Below, one piece after another: positions 1-11,739 of a stretch of DNA of 64,000 nt (the stretch's first letter is position 1; each line of letters opens with the position of its first letter). A model generated the notes under the pieces. That model had not been told where the DNA came from. It saw only the letters and a program-made list of their open reading frames with translations, and ran no database searches. The DNA is from Vespula vulgaris (taxonomy: Eukaryota; Arthropoda; Insecta; Hymenoptera; Vespidae), in assembly GCF_905475345.1 (NCBI RefSeq), contig NC_066586.1, positions 17,239,312 to 17,303,311 of the forward strand, in the 5' to 3' direction. The translations under genes and the position numbers were made by a program.

Positions 1-177
1 TATGCAGATGTGACATTGTAAATTTGCAATTTACTTATGGCAACATTTGCTATAAATCTTAATATAGAAAGGAATTCACCATATATATTCCCTTCCCAAT
101 ATTTAAATTAAATATTATTGAACTCGTGCAGATGATAATGATTCAACTTAAAATCATTTTACGAAGACTGGGTATCA
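1..177 (-). other. 3' flank / 3'UTR start of the Rsf1-like gene
   Basis: AT-rich sequence downstream of the Rsf1-like stop codon on the minus strand. It is probably the 3'UTR. I see no clean AATAAA in this orientation before the window edge, so the poly(A) site may lie outside the window. Confidence 0.4.
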
Positions 178-768
178 TTAGTACCTGCCACGGCCAGCCG
201 GAGAGCGGCTTCGGTACCTCGATGTGCCGGTATCCTTGCCAGTGTAGTATTCCATGCCAGTGTCTCCGCTAGTAGCACCATAGGCATCTTGCATATATCC
301 GTCTCGAGTAACATACCCACCGGTACGATTGGACATATAATCTTCTCCATAGCGTCCTCTACCTCTACTTCCACCACCCCTGCCTGCATAATAGCTGCCC
401 CCATAATCTCCATATGTACTGCCTCCTCTGTAACCCATACTAGCACCACCCCGAGAACCGAAATCCCTACCAGTAGTACCACGAACACCTCTGAATCCTA
501 TTCCACCCCTACCTCCGCCACGACCTCTACCACGTGAAATTTCCACTTTTAACTTGACACCCATTATTTCTGTGCCATTCATACTATTGCATGCCAATTC
601 TGCTTCATTCATATTCAGAAATTCGATGAAGGCAAAGCCTGGAGGATTGAAGGCCACCCAAACCTTGTTAAGCTTGCCATATTTTTCAAACTCCATTTGT
701 AGATCTTCTTTTTTGATGCTCTCATTGAGTCCACCAACGTAGACACGAGTATAGCCCTCCGGAGTCAT
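178..768 (-). CDS. Rsf1: Rsf1-like RRM splicing factor (196 aa)
   Basis: Single coding exon on the minus strand for an RNA-binding protein with one RRM and a Gly/Arg/Tyr-rich tail. In the RRM, RNP2 reads RVYVGGL near residues 8-14 and RNP1 reads PGFAFIEF near residues 42-49. The spacing KYGKLN..VW.AFNPPGFAF matches Drosophila Rsf1 (repressor splicing factor 1), a protein without a full RS domain that antagonises SR proteins in nuclear splicing. After residue 78 come RG/RGG repeats, then YGG/GYR-rich sequence, and a final RSRSP near the C-terminus. I chose the ATG at 768 rather than the in-frame ATG at 798. The sequence just upstream is a good 3' splice site (CTAAC branch-like motif, pyrimidine run, AG at 777-776), so the upstream codons are intronic. 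Length and architecture fit the insect family. An SRSF3-like name is possible in automated annotation. Confidence 0.9.
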   Translation of the reverse strand: MTPEGYTRVYVGGLNESIKKEDLQMEFEKYGKLNKVWVAFNPPGFAFIEFLNMNEAELACNSMNGTEIMGVKLKVEISRGRGRGGGRGGIGFRGVRGTTGRDFGSRGGASMGYRGGSTYGDYGGSYYAGRGGGSRGRGRYGEDYMSNRTGGYVTRDGYMQDAYGATSGDTGMEYYTGKDTGTSRYRSRSPAGRGRY

Positions 769-775
769 TTTATAT

Positions 776-1390
776 CTAAAAAAGTTAGTTTGTAGCATGG
801 AAGAAATGAGAAGACTTTATAAATTTCGTTTGCTCAAAATCAATATAACTCAAACAAATCATATATATATTTGTTAAAATTTCATTTTATATGCTCATGT
901 ATTATCAATTAAGATTTTTTGCATTGTCCTTAAGCAAAAAGATGAACAAAATTATTTTAATTAATGTACTATCATCTAATTACCTTCAAACATGCATCAA
1001 ATACAAATAAATATGTATCTATAAAGAGGCAATCAATATCAAGCATAATATTTACTATACAACGTGTAATACACGCTTTACACAACTTGATAATTTTTCT
1101 TATCCAAGTACACTAAGGATAATCATTATACGCAACGCGTCCATCGAAGAACCGCCGAAGGAAAACAAAGGCTTAGGAAAGTACCTTTGTATGTCAAAAA
1201 AATGTCGTGGTAACCTATCTTAGTATATTATTGTGTTTGATTTAAAAAGGATTTCGAAATATATAATATAACGCGAAATAGTAAAATAAGACTGGAAAAT
1301 AAAACAAATATGTACATGAGTCGGAATACATGACTTTACGCGCCAATAATTTTGAAGTTTATTTTCCCGCTGTATCAATAAAGTACTTAC
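776..1390 (-). other. 5'UTR intron of the Rsf1-like gene
   Basis: Minus-strand intron inferred from a near-consensus donor (AAAAGG|GTAAGTAC, intron starting at 1390) and an acceptor with branch-like CTAAC and a T-run ending at 776. It puts the start codon seven bases into the second exon. The sequence between is AT-rich with no coding potential. A second, weaker donor (AAAG|GTACTT) lies near 1182 and could give an alternative leader. Confidence 0.55.
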
Positions 1391-1560
1391 CCTTTTCACT
1401 TTCTTCTTAATTTATCTTGACAAAACACAATATCAAACGACGATTTTATTATTATATAAATCACTGTATGAAGAAATATACAGCTACGGCGGCAGAATGA
1501 TGCACACGACGGAATCAATAGAAGCGAATCAGTAGGGGTCCACAGTGCACAGAAACTATA
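1391..1560 (-). other. probable 5' leader exon and start region of the Rsf1-like gene
   Basis: Minus-strand sequence ending in the strong donor at 1391/1390. Its upstream edge runs into a CpG-containing block (about 1490-1600) that contrasts with the AT-rich surroundings. I infer that transcription starts in or near this block. The exact start site cannot be read from the sequence. Confidence 0.35.
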
Positions 1561-2752
1561 TCCGACGCCTCTGCGTCTCCAACCCAGACGCCCAAAATTT
1601 TTACAAATGGTTACCGATCAGTTTGTATTTTGCGACCGTTTATACGTTAAATATATTAACCCCATAAAATTATGTCATTTCTCTTATTCTTCCAAATGAT
1701 ATTTATGTTTTATTTATTTGTTAATACGTTTCTTTTTATTTTACGAAAATCATAACATTTTATTAAATTTTTATTGTACTTATTTAATTTGTATGATCTT
1801 AACAAGTTGTAGTAGAAGCCATTTCTAGTTGCAATAGAAGTGCTACCTAGCAGAAAATTTTGAAACTTTTCTGCCATTCGTATATATTATTTATATATTT
1901 TTATTAATATTTAATATATTGCACATATATGTTATACTACAACAATTTAAATTACTCAAATTCTTTATTATCGTTAAAAGAGTGTATTACTTGATTTTAC
2001 TGATATTTTATTTAATATAAAATTTCAAAATATTTAATGATTTTTTTCATCACTTTTTAAATTTATATATTTATTCAGACAAAGAAAATATGGTAGTCTC
2101 CATGCGTCAAGCATGAACAAAAAGTCCGGATTTATTGCTAGTTTTCAATCATGTCATCTTATACCTTGATTACGATACGTTTAGTAATTTTTTTTTTATT
2201 TTATTTTAAATAATCTATAGATACTTATTGTTATATAAAAATATATATATCATGCTCTCTAGATAAAATTAAAATGTTTACATCAAATGTTTTTGTAAAA
2301 ATAAAATCTTTTGTAGGAGAATTGAGTTTTATTGTATCGTCCAATCAACGTAGGTTTATATTACACAATTCGTAGTGATTGGTTGTACTAGTAGTCATAC
2401 CTTTATTGGACAATATTTGAAGCAACATTAATTTTTGTAAAATTATGATTTTTATTAAATTAAAAAATTTAATACTGAAAAAAATTTTCAAAGATATTTT
2501 AATGATAATAAAACATTTCTTCAGGTTGTTTCTAAAATTTGATAGTCATAAATTCTATATGACTATAGAGTCGATCACAGTGAAATGCATTGTTCATTTA
2601 TCATGTTTATGTGCAATTAGTTCAAAAATATTTTATATTGTATTCCCAAAGTATTAAACGTTCTAATAATGTTATGTTATAACATTTTTTTTATATACTA
2701 ATTAAATAATATGTGCGCAATTTCAGTCGTAACTTTAAATACGTAAACAACA
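1561..2752. other. intergenic region between divergent Rsf1-like and MED17 genes
   Basis: AT-rich spacer with no supported coding sequence; the one short ORF (2445-2657) is low complexity. The useful content is a cluster of CCAAT-type motifs about 370-410 bp upstream of MED17, listed separately. The first part may serve the Rsf1-like gene. Confidence 0.6.
2341..2382. promoter_or_regulatory. inverted pair of CCAAT boxes upstream of MED17
   Basis: CCAATCA at 2341-2347 and its inverted form TGATTGG at 2376-2382, about 35 bp apart. A further ATTGG lies near 2404. Such pairs are typical of NF-Y-bound housekeeping promoters. Placement about 370 bp from the MED17 ATG fits a promoter if the 5'UTR is long or contains an unseen intron. 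Binding is inferred from the motif only. Confidence 0.4.
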
Positions 2753-4818
2753 ATGGCGTTTTCCGTGAACATCTCGGTAGAAGCACCAATTGAAAATCAA
2801 ATTCAAGAAATCACTTATGATGGGCAAGAAATTTATCAGGCGTATGTAATAAATTTAGAAATTATACCTGTGATTAAGAAAATATTTTACTTATGACGTT
2901 GAATGCTCTTGTAAAATCTTGATGTTTATGTTAACCTTAACTCGTGTAACTTCAATATTACAGTCCTCTTACATTATCCGAAAATTTGGCAAAAATTGCC
3001 CAAAAGATAGATTTTAGTAAGACTAATGGAGAGGATATTAAAAAAGAACAATCTGAGAATGGTGATAAAAGCGAAGAGGACGCAAAAGATCCAACATCTT
3101 TTCAATCTTCGTTATGGCCATGGGACAGTGTTAGAAGCAAATTAAGGTATTCTTTTTATAACAAATAATAGATATTTTTATTTTAATGATTTGATCGTTT
3201 TAGGAATGCGTTAACAGAAGTATGTGTATTAGCAGATGTTCTTGCAATAGCAAAAGAAAAGCATTATTTAGTTTTGGATCCTGTACCTCAAGAAACAGTT
3301 GAAGTAAAACCCATGGTTCAAGTATATGCTAGAAAAAAAGCATTAGCAGGAGCTGCTTCGGTTCTTATGATGGGAGCAGAAAGATTACGAAATAGTCAAA
3401 ATGAATTAGCTAGGAACCGTAATACACCAGATTTTCATATTGAATTGTTAAGATTAAGACAAAATTGGCGTTTGAAGAAAGTATCCAATTCTATAATTGG
3501 AGATCTTAGTTATAGGACAGGTAATATCTTTGCTATTTAACTTTTATCTATATTGTTTTTCGATATATTATTTTTTTTTTTTATAAAAATTAATTGCAGC
3601 TGGCTCTAAGTATACTCAGACTGGCATGTTTGAAGTAACAAAAGCGGAAGAGGAAGAAAAACCAAATGGTAGTCCTCCTGCTTCACCTAATTCTAGTAGT
3701 AATACAACAGGGCAATCTCATGGACCATCCAATTCAAAAGCATCTGCATTGCGTGTTACTATACCTAGTGAATTACAAGGAGTAGCTTATATTGAAGTAC
3801 TATGTCAAAAAGGTAGATAATATTAATTTAATATTCTATGATAATTTTTTTTTCTATGTGATTATGATTATATTTGTTTAAAAAATGATCATTGTGTTTT
3901 TTTTTAGATCAGGAGGATTTGTGTAGTGCTAACATTAGTTTACTTAACAGTAGTGCGCATAGTTCTAATGCAGATATGCATTGGCAACAAAAATTAGAAG
4001 CAGCACAAAACGTTTTATTCTGTAAAGAACTGTTTAGTCAATTGGCAAGAGAGGCAGTACATTTACGTGCACCAATTCCACATATGGTTGTTGGGAATCA
4101 AATTATGGCTACAGTAACTATTATATTCCTTGCAATTATTTAATTACAAAGTCCATTATGGAATGCATAAAATTTATTTTTGCGTCAGGTGCTTCCAGGA
4201 ATTCAACTGATTATAGGTTTGTGTCATAGTACTGGGAATGACAAAAAACCAACTGCACCTCCACCTCACAAAACTGATCATGATCATGTATTAGAACATT
4301 CCTTGCATCAATTGCTACGTGAGGTACATCATAAAAATACTCATCATCCGTTTCCTCACCCTTCATCTGGTCCTCTTGGACCTAGCAAACGTCGATGTTT
4401 GGCTGGTCCAACAGCAGCAGATAGATATGAACTTTTAGAAATGTCAAAGAGTCAAACGTTATTGGAACAAATCATTCAACAAGCTCAACACTTCTTCATG
4501 AGATTACGTACTGAATATGTTCTGGATACAATAGCAAAAGAAGTTAAGGATCCTTTAATCGTATCTCACTGGATGGCATTAAATTCCCCTACACAGTCAT
4601 GTGTCAAAATTAATATATTAACACACGGATACGATAGTTTATATCGTACTTCATTGATTGTTCATGTAGGAGAAAAATCACTTAAATGTGTCTGTAGAGA
4701 TGGCAGAGTAATGCATATGAGTTATGAACCTCAGGAATTAAGAGATTTAATTTTTTGTCAGGTCAGTTCTTTAGTATTATCGATTAATTTTAATTTAACA
4801 ATGTAGAATTATACTGTA

Positions 4819-4850
<32 letters not shown>

Positions 4851-5324
4851 ATAATATGATATATTTAATACTAGAATTATTTTAGATATATCAACATCAA
4901 ATAACGGCAGTACAATCTTTGGCAAAATGCATGGGCTGGCAACTCTTAGGAAATAGTTCACATCTTGGTTTAGGTGCAGTTGAGCCCCTAGGAAATGCAA
5001 GTAGTTGTATTTTAGCTTCACCAATCGGTGACAGGTAATTTATAATTTATATACTCATGCAATTATTTCTAATAACAATTATTATGTTATTTTGTACTTT
5101 TTATTCTTAGAATGATCGCTGTAAGATGTGAACCTCAAACAGGAGTACAAGTGGCTATTGCACATTCTCCTAGAAAAGATTTCTTTCCAGGTCAATTAGT
5201 ACGAGAAAGGAAATGGGAAAATTTAGGTGGTTCTTTTAAAGAAGTTAGATGGGATAAGATGGAAGGAAAAAATTTTTTGAATAAGATGGAATTGCTCATG
5301 GCTTCCTTAACAAGTAGTTCATAG
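2753..5324 (+). CDS. MED17: Mediator complex subunit 17 (647 aa, 8 exons)
   Basis: Encodes the head-module subunit MED17 (CRSP77/TRAP80), which helps link Mediator to RNA polymerase II in the nucleus. Coding exons: 2753-2841, 2964-3146, 3204-3520, 3600-3812, 3908-4113, 4189-4761, 4886-5034, 5111-5324. All introns are GT-AG and phases agree (1944 nt in total). Family hallmarks are visible. The N-terminus carries LSENLAKIAQKIDFS, the signature LWPWDSVR lies at residues 80-87, and ALTEVCVLADVL, KLEAAQNVLFCKE and the C-terminal WDKMEGKNF..KMELLM also match animal MED17. Length is close to human (651 aa). Residues 218-245 form a Pro/Ser/Asn-rich linker, and exon 6 contains a His-rich stretch, both likely disordered. 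Intron 6 carries a (CA)n run. The gene is divergent from the Rsf1-like gene and converges on APH-1. Confidence 0.96.
4817..4846 (+). repeat. (CA)n microsatellite in MED17 intron 6
   Basis: About 30 bp of alternating CA between exons 6 and 7, close to the donor side of the intron. It is likely length-polymorphic. No effect on splicing is evident. Confidence 0.9.
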
Positions 5325-5960
5325 ACGTGTAATACAAAAAAGGACTCATTTGTAGTTCTACACTTCACAGGGTGCAAAATATACAGATCATATTATTTTA
5401 AGCAATTGTACAAAGTATTATACTTAATAGATTTGACGCAATATATTGCTATTTCTGAAATACAAGATAATGTTAATAATTGAAAAGTTCTTAAGAGCAG
5501 TTTCTCTCGAGTAAATACAATGATGTAACATATTTTAAATTTCAGTATATTTATTTTTGAATGTTGATACAGTGAACTTTTATTAAATAAGCTTTATAAG
5601 TCAATATTCAATATCAACTTGTTATATTTTATGTATGATGTAAAAAAGAATAGAGAGTTCTGAGAGTGCTGCTCTTCAAAAAGTATAGCGTTTATAAAGT
5701 CAATATTTTTGTAATACTTAATTTTATGATCTTGAGGTAGATTCTACCAAATTCTTATTAATCTAAGTATACTCTCCTATACTTAGATTGTGTAAAAAGT
5801 TATTATAGACGTCATAACATTTGTGTATTGAAACATTCAAGGAATATAATTGTGACATTAATAGTAAAAAAATTATGCATGGCAATTTAATCTCTAACAT
5901 ACGACTAGGAAAGAGTAATATTAAATATGCAGTGGCAAATGATTTCTATACAATAAATTG
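5325..5960 (+). other. probable MED17 3'UTR
   Basis: AT-rich sequence after the MED17 stop. Candidate poly(A) signals on the plus strand are ATTAAA at 5582-5587 and AATAAA at 5952-5957. I cannot tell which is used. Confidence 0.45.
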
Positions 5961-7039
5961 ATTTATTATTTTATTAATGAAAAGAATGAGAATAACAATG
6001 ATGCTCGTTTTTTTTTTTGGAAGACAGTGATATATAAAAAATATCTTAATATTTTTATGAACTTTAAGTACATTACATATTTACTTGTTTTCCAAGATGA
6101 TGGTAAGGAATAGATCAATGCACCTGCGATTGTACAAAAATGGTTTTTATTTGAATTACATAATTATACGAAATGTAATATGAATGGATTAATAAACTAC
6201 TATGAAATGACATTGTGTTAATGAAATAAGGTGCGAGATAGAACATGATCCAATAATTATCTAAATTGTATTTTTAACAAATTATCTTATATATAAAATC
6301 AATAAACAATTCCTTACTTATCGCGTCTTTTGTATATTATATTCAAGTAATAGTTTGTTTTCAAACTTTTGCATAAAATAATCTGTATCATTATATCATA
6401 TAATTTGATACACATACATACATACATACGTACATACACACATACATACATACATACATACAATCACACATAGAGATATTACTTTTAATTTTCTTGAATG
6501 AATATGCTATGCACTATATTATATCACTAAATTTTAAATTAAAACATTGTCTTTGCTTTACTGCAGTTTGAACAATAACTACGGTATTATCATTTGTTTT
6601 AATGGATTAAGGGACGGACTAGCAATTTTATCAAAAAACTTAATGCTAGAGCGTACCAAATAAAATAAATCAGATTACTTAAAATAGTTCTTACAGTTTT
6701 AAATTTTCGAAGAATTCAATGAATTAATGTATTTATAATATAGCTGTGATTCTCAATGCTCTTATTTTTAATTCTTTTTTGAAATAGACATCTAATAAAT
6801 AACTAAAGATCATAGAGTTAACTTTTACTCCATATTCAATCCTCTCACTGATTTATACTTATGTTAAGTATTAAGAAAGAATATCATTTTATTATCTTGT
6901 ATAATATTTTTGTAAACAGTCCTTTTGTAAGTTATTTATTAAGAAATCAAATTATGTCCAGACTTTTATTTTTATAAAAAATGAAATATTTTGTTTTTAC
7001 ATCTATATATTATTAAACATGTACTCATTATATAAGCTC
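5961..7039. other. tail-to-tail spacer between MED17 and APH-1
   Basis: Convergent intergenic DNA with no coding potential. It holds a CATA/CGTA tetranucleotide tract at about 6414-6463 and, on the minus strand, the APH-1 3' end. An AATAAA for APH-1 (TTTATT on the plus strand) lies at 6965-6970, about 70 bp beyond its stop codon. Confidence 0.6.
6965..6970 (-). terminator. poly(A) signal of APH-1
   Basis: AATAAA on the minus strand about 70 bp past the APH-1 stop. This is the nearest canonical signal. Cleavage would be expected 10-30 bp further down. Confidence 0.5.
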
Positions 7040-7867
7040 TTAATTTCTTATAAAACACTGAGTTATATTCACTATTTTCCCACCAGCGACCTTAAAGGCA
7101 AGAATCGCATTAATAATTAAAATAGTGTAACCAAAAGAGAGACTGATCGCAAATAATTGTTCTATGTTTAATAGGGTCATGAAGGAGACGGACAAATGTG
7201 ATCCTATGACCCATATAATTTGTCCCCAGTTTCGCTTATCAAGAGCAGCAAAAAATATAATACCCCAGAATGTATGCAGTAAAATGAAGCATAATGTTGT
7301 AGATGCTGATATGATGAAGAAGTATTCTGTACCGTGTTTGAGACCCATGGTTCCAGGACCAACTGCGTCTGCTAACACATTGACCAGAGCAAAAGCTCCA
7401 CTCATGAAACCAAAGCCTAGGCCACAAACATATGCAAATACATGTCTGCCGTTAACTACTTCAGTTGTAGTTACTTTTTCTAAACCTTTTTCAGCTTTTC
7501 GTAATACCCAGTATAAAAGATACCTATTAATTTATAAAATCGATTAGTATCACCATTATCTTTACATACATACGTATAACAAATAATACGTGAAAACAAA
7601 ACAAAAAATAAAAATGTATTTTATAATATTTTATTACCTGAAAGCTTCTTGGAGTAATACAGAATATAATAATCCAAATGTTAAATGATTTTGAAATGGA
7701 ATAGTATACCAAAGCACAGATGATAAAAGTAAAGAAATAAGCCAGAAAAAAGCACTGGCAATTAGTATAATAATTTTTATTGGATCATTAGCTATAGTAA
7801 ATGCGAACATGGCTAATGGAGGCCCAAAAGCCAAGGAAGCACAACCGAAAAAATCCATAACCGTCAT
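7040..7867 (-). CDS. aph-1: gamma-secretase subunit APH-1 (237 aa, 2 exons)
   Basis: Encodes the seven-pass membrane scaffold of gamma-secretase, the intramembrane protease that cleaves Notch and similar substrates. Coding exons on the minus strand: 7867-7638 (residues 1-76 plus two bases) and 7523-7040, joined as CAG|GTAATAA ... TAATAG|GTATC. The joined 714-nt frame is open to a stop at 7040. The TM4 glycine zipper is intact, with glycines at about 111, 115 and 119. The LADAVGPG motif follows. The two conserved histidines sit in LLHTFWG (about H160) and GSHL (about H186). Length equals the Drosophila protein. The N-terminus MTVMDFFGCA..FGPPLA is typical, so the ATG at 7867 is well supported. 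The gene is head-to-head with MELK and tail-to-tail with MED17. Confidence 0.95.
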
Positions 7868-8528
7868 TTTTGTTGGGATGAATGCTTAATCACTCGCGTG
7901 TACTTATTTGTCAATTGACCTTTCTTCCACACTAACTGCTTCTAATCCTACACAGCCTTATTATGGCTCGAATGTCAACTTTCTGTGGGCGCATTTATTG
8001 CATTACCACAAACATAATTTTTAAATTTGACATTTCAGAACATATTTATAAGGTTAAGTACGACCTCGTTCAACAATCTTTAGAAATCGTACTACTGATA
8101 AATGAAAGCACCTTTGTATGAATTACAATGAGATAAGCTTACACTGTAATCGATAGTTTATCGATATTTTTTTTAATTTGCAATATTGAACTTCATTCTC
8201 GAATTTATACAAGTTATTAAAAATTAAAGCCAGGAATAAAATTGCGTAGATTTTACTCGATCGATATATTTTTTAAACGGATAGATTATTTCTATGAAAC
8301 GTGTTAAAAAAATTTTCAAAAAATGATCCTAACAAGTGTTCTAGTTATTATTTCTCTTGGTGTTATAACGTTGGCAGCATTGACGCTATGAACATTGTCA
8401 TCAAAAGTGAATGATCCTGATTGGCTTTTAAAAACTGTTTACGTTAAACTGGTAGTTTGAAAAGTTATTCAGACAGCGAGTGTCATTCGCTTGCAAAGTG
8501 TTTTTATTTAATTCATTAAATTTTTGTT
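7868..8528. promoter_or_regulatory. shared divergent promoter region of APH-1 and MELK
   Basis: 661 bp separate the two start codons. Motifs seen are a perfect DRE palindrome TATCGATA at 8159-8166 with a half-site just before it (about 8149-8155), an inverted CCAAT box TGATTGG at 8418-8424, and TTTGAA at 8456-8461. The last two lie about 110 and 70 bp upstream of the MELK ATG. Start sites are not resolved. The region is likely bidirectional because it holds the 5'UTRs of both genes. Confidence 0.65.
8159..8166. promoter_or_regulatory. DRE-type palindrome TATCGATA
   Basis: Exact match to the core DREF-binding element, which in Drosophila drives replication and proliferation genes. It sits between APH-1 and MELK. 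A role in MELK expression is inferred from motif and context. Confidence 0.5.
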
Positions 8529-11500
8529 ATGATGGTGCGATATGCAGCTCTTAAGGGATTATATGAGTTGGAAAAGACAATTGGAAGCGGAGGTTTCGCA
8601 AAAGTTAAACTTGGTATACATGTTGCGACTGGAGAAAAAGTTGCTATTAAAATTATGGATAAAACAGCTTTGGGCGTAAGGGATTATTTATTTAAATTTT
8701 ATGGGCCCTTATATAACAATAAAAAAAAAATGGAATATGTAAAACCTTGAATTTTTAGGATGATTTACCAAGGGTAAAATTAGAAGTAGAAGCGCTCAAA
8801 ACTTTGCTACATCAACACATATGTAAATTGTATCAAGTTATAGAAACAGACACATATTATTTTATGGTAATAGAATATTGTTCAGGAGGAGAATTGTTTG
8901 ATCACATAGGTGATTGTTCATCTGTTTTTATTTCATTGATGTTGATTTAATATAGATTTATCGGAGACAAGAATTAATTTAATTATTTTTACAGTCGAAA
9001 GAAACAGATTGACCGAGTCAGAATCTCGCAAATTTTTTCGTCAAATTGTTTCCGCAGTAGCATATTTGCATAGCCTTGGATATGCTCATCGTGATCTTAA
9101 ACCTGTATGTTTGTTTTTATATATATATATATTTTTTTTTACATATCAATCAATAGTCGAATATAATGAATAATATTTATTTATAGGAAAATGTTTTATT
9201 AGATAAAGATGAAAACTTGAAACTCATTGATTTTGGTTTATGCGCGAAACCAAAAAGTGGAATGCAATCGCATTTGTATACTTCTTGTGGTTCTCCAACT
9301 TATGCAGCACCGGAATTGATATTAGGCAAAAAATATTTAGGTTCTTAATAATATCTTTAATTCAAATTATTTCCTATTTTTATTAAAAAACAGAAGTTGT
9401 CATAATTATTTTATGGATAGGTTCAGAAGTAGACATCTGGAGCATGGGAGTCATTCTTTATGCTTTACTCTGTGGTTTCCTTCCATTTGATGACAATAGT
9501 ATAGAGAATTTATACAAAAAAATTTTGGTAAGAATTTTATAGTCTTTGTTCATTCTCGATCTTCCATTTTTCTATTATTTTAAATTTATCTTTTATATTT
9601 AGAGTGGGAAGTATGACGAGCCAGGCTGGTTATCTAGTAGTAGCAAAAGATTAATTCGTGCAATGTTACAAAGAGATCCAAAAAAGAGGATAACGATTCA
9701 AGAATTGTGCAATCACCCATGGATAACATCAGGTTTCCTTAATCCAATATCATTTGTTCATAAAACTAATGTAAGAATTTTAAAAACAATTTTCTTTATC
9801 TGTATACTAGGCTACTTCAATAAAAAAGATATTTTGTTACATGGACACACAGTTTGAGAAAGATGACGATGTATTAAGTACTATGTCTGCAATTTGTGGA
9901 GAACACAGTTCGGATATATGGAATATATTAGCTAAAAGTGACAGAACTGATTATAGAACAGCCACATATTTATTACTACTTGATAGAAAATTGCGTGGCC
10001 TTTCTTTAAAAATTTCATCCTCTGCAAAGTCTTATTTCAGGCAGGGCTTGGTATATATTTGTTACTATTTTTTATACTTACTTATCATTCCTAATTATTG
10101 ATATCATATATCATTGTTATATAGACAGGAGTCGATTTGCCGCAGCATGAAGGTGGAATTCATAATTTTATCACAAATTTGGAACACTCTCCTAGAAGTA
10201 AAATAATTAGAAGATCACCTGTCACCAATGACTGCTCAACTAATAAATACAAAACTCCTGTTGCTGGTTAGTACTTGACTCATATATGTTTTGCTATTTG
10301 TGATGCTATTTTTAAATTGAATTACATTTCTATTTTTAGATAAAACTGTAAAACAATTCACAGAACCGCAGACTGCTTGTAGAAAAAGATTAAGAAGTAA
10401 AGAATCAGATGAGTGTTCTTCCCCTGGTAAGTTCTGTTTTATTATAAATATATGCTAGTAAATACATATATTAACATATTTGTTTTCTTATAAAAAAACA
10501 TCTTTAGAAAGCTATTTTACTTTGGTTGTAAGACATACTCTCTGTCTGTGCAATATGTTTTCTAAAGTTGGCTACTAATTAGGTGATACCAACATCTTAA
10601 TTAGAAACTTTAATGGAAGTTCCCAAGATCTATACATTACAGTAGATATATGTAAAGTGGATAATTACAGTAGAGAGAGATAAAGAGAGAGAGAGAGAGA
10701 GGGAGAGAGAGGGAGAGAAATAACACGCAGTTTAGACTTAGAAGTTCTCTTTCAGTAAAATTTATGTGTTTTACTCTTATTAAACAAGTATATTTTTGTA
10801 ATTTTTTATAATATTCTTGTAACATGAAAATTATCATAATGTCCTAAATACTTTGTTTCAGTGCCAATAAAGAAGTGTACTGAAAAAAATAAACTTGTAT
10901 CAACACCTACTAATAACGTACCATCAGAATCTAGGTAAAATTATTGCAATTTTACTTCACTAAAATATTACTGATATTTGATAGGCAAAATATTTTATAT
11001 ATAGAGATGCACAATCCTCGACGCCGGGAAGTGCAAGAAAAGTTATAATGGGTTTGGAGAGAGGGTTGCATCGTGTTAGGTGCGTTCTTACTCCAAAACG
11101 GCGAATTAAAAATGAAAATATAGATCCTGATCAGCCGACTGTACTTTCTGGTAAAGTACGTATTTTTTTATTACAGAAAATAATACTTTATATATATTAT
11201 ATAAATTATATACTATATTAATTACATAAAAAAGATATATATATATAAATATAATTAAATTATTTAAACGACTTTGCATTATTTTTTGAAGGGTTTGTGC
11301 AATGTATCATCGACATCCAGTGATTGTCCAAAATACGTCTTATCACAATTACGACGAGCTTTACGACGTAAAGGAATTATGTGTCATCAAAAAGGGTAAA
11401 TAGAAAAGAATCTATTATTAAAGTAAACACACAAGTAACAATTAGTAAAATAATCAAAATTTTCGTAGTTTCATTTTGCAAGGTGAAACGGATGACTGTA

Positions 11501-11739
11501 CGGAAGACGTAAATAATACGAAACCATTTTTATCTAGAAATGCATGTTCATTCGAACTAGAAGTATGTTTATTGGAAGGTATTTCCGAAGATAAACTATT
11601 AGTTGGTATACGAAGAAAAAGATTAAAGGGTGATGCGTGGGTTTATAAACGAGTATGCGAAGAGGTTCTAGCTTTGGCAGCAGAAGATATATCTAGTGGA
11701 CAAAAAGATGGTTCTTCGGAATCAAAGTGTCCTATCTAG
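8529..11739 (+). CDS. MELK: maternal embryonic leucine zipper kinase MELK (about 620 aa, 13 exons)
   Basis: AMPK-family Ser/Thr kinase of proliferating cells. Coding exons: 8529-8675, 8759-8909, 8995-9104, 9187-9340, 9421-9527, 9603-9770, 9853-10050, 10125-10266, 10340-10426, 10862-10934, 11005-11155, 11292-11395, 11469-11739. Phases agree across all joins (1863 nt). Kinase motifs are intact: glycine loop IGSGGFAKV (18-26), VAIK lysine 41, HRDLKP with catalytic D133, DFG at 151-153, and activation-loop T168 and S172 before APE. A UBA-like region and TATYLLLL follow. The C-terminus has the KA1 signature LEVC..VGIRR.RLKGDAWVYKR. These match animal MELK throughout. Exon 7 has a second in-frame acceptor at 9811, which would add 14 residues. 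I prefer 9853 because it keeps the family spacing between the kinase and UBA parts. Confidence 0.95.
10671..10721 (+). repeat. (GA)n tract in MELK intron 9
   Basis: Imperfect GA run of about 50 bp inside the 435-bp intron between exons 9 and 10, the longest intron of this gene. Confidence 0.85.

Noticed and set aside
159..742. ORFs in other frames over the Rsf1-like gene
   Set aside because: Shadows of the Gly/Arg-rich coding sequence. None has a domain.
769..798. Upstream ATG for the Rsf1-like protein
   Set aside because: It lies across a clear 3' splice site, and family members start close to the RRM.
7164..7547. Plus-strand ORF of 127 codons opposite APH-1
   Set aside because: Antisense shadow of exon 2 of APH-1.
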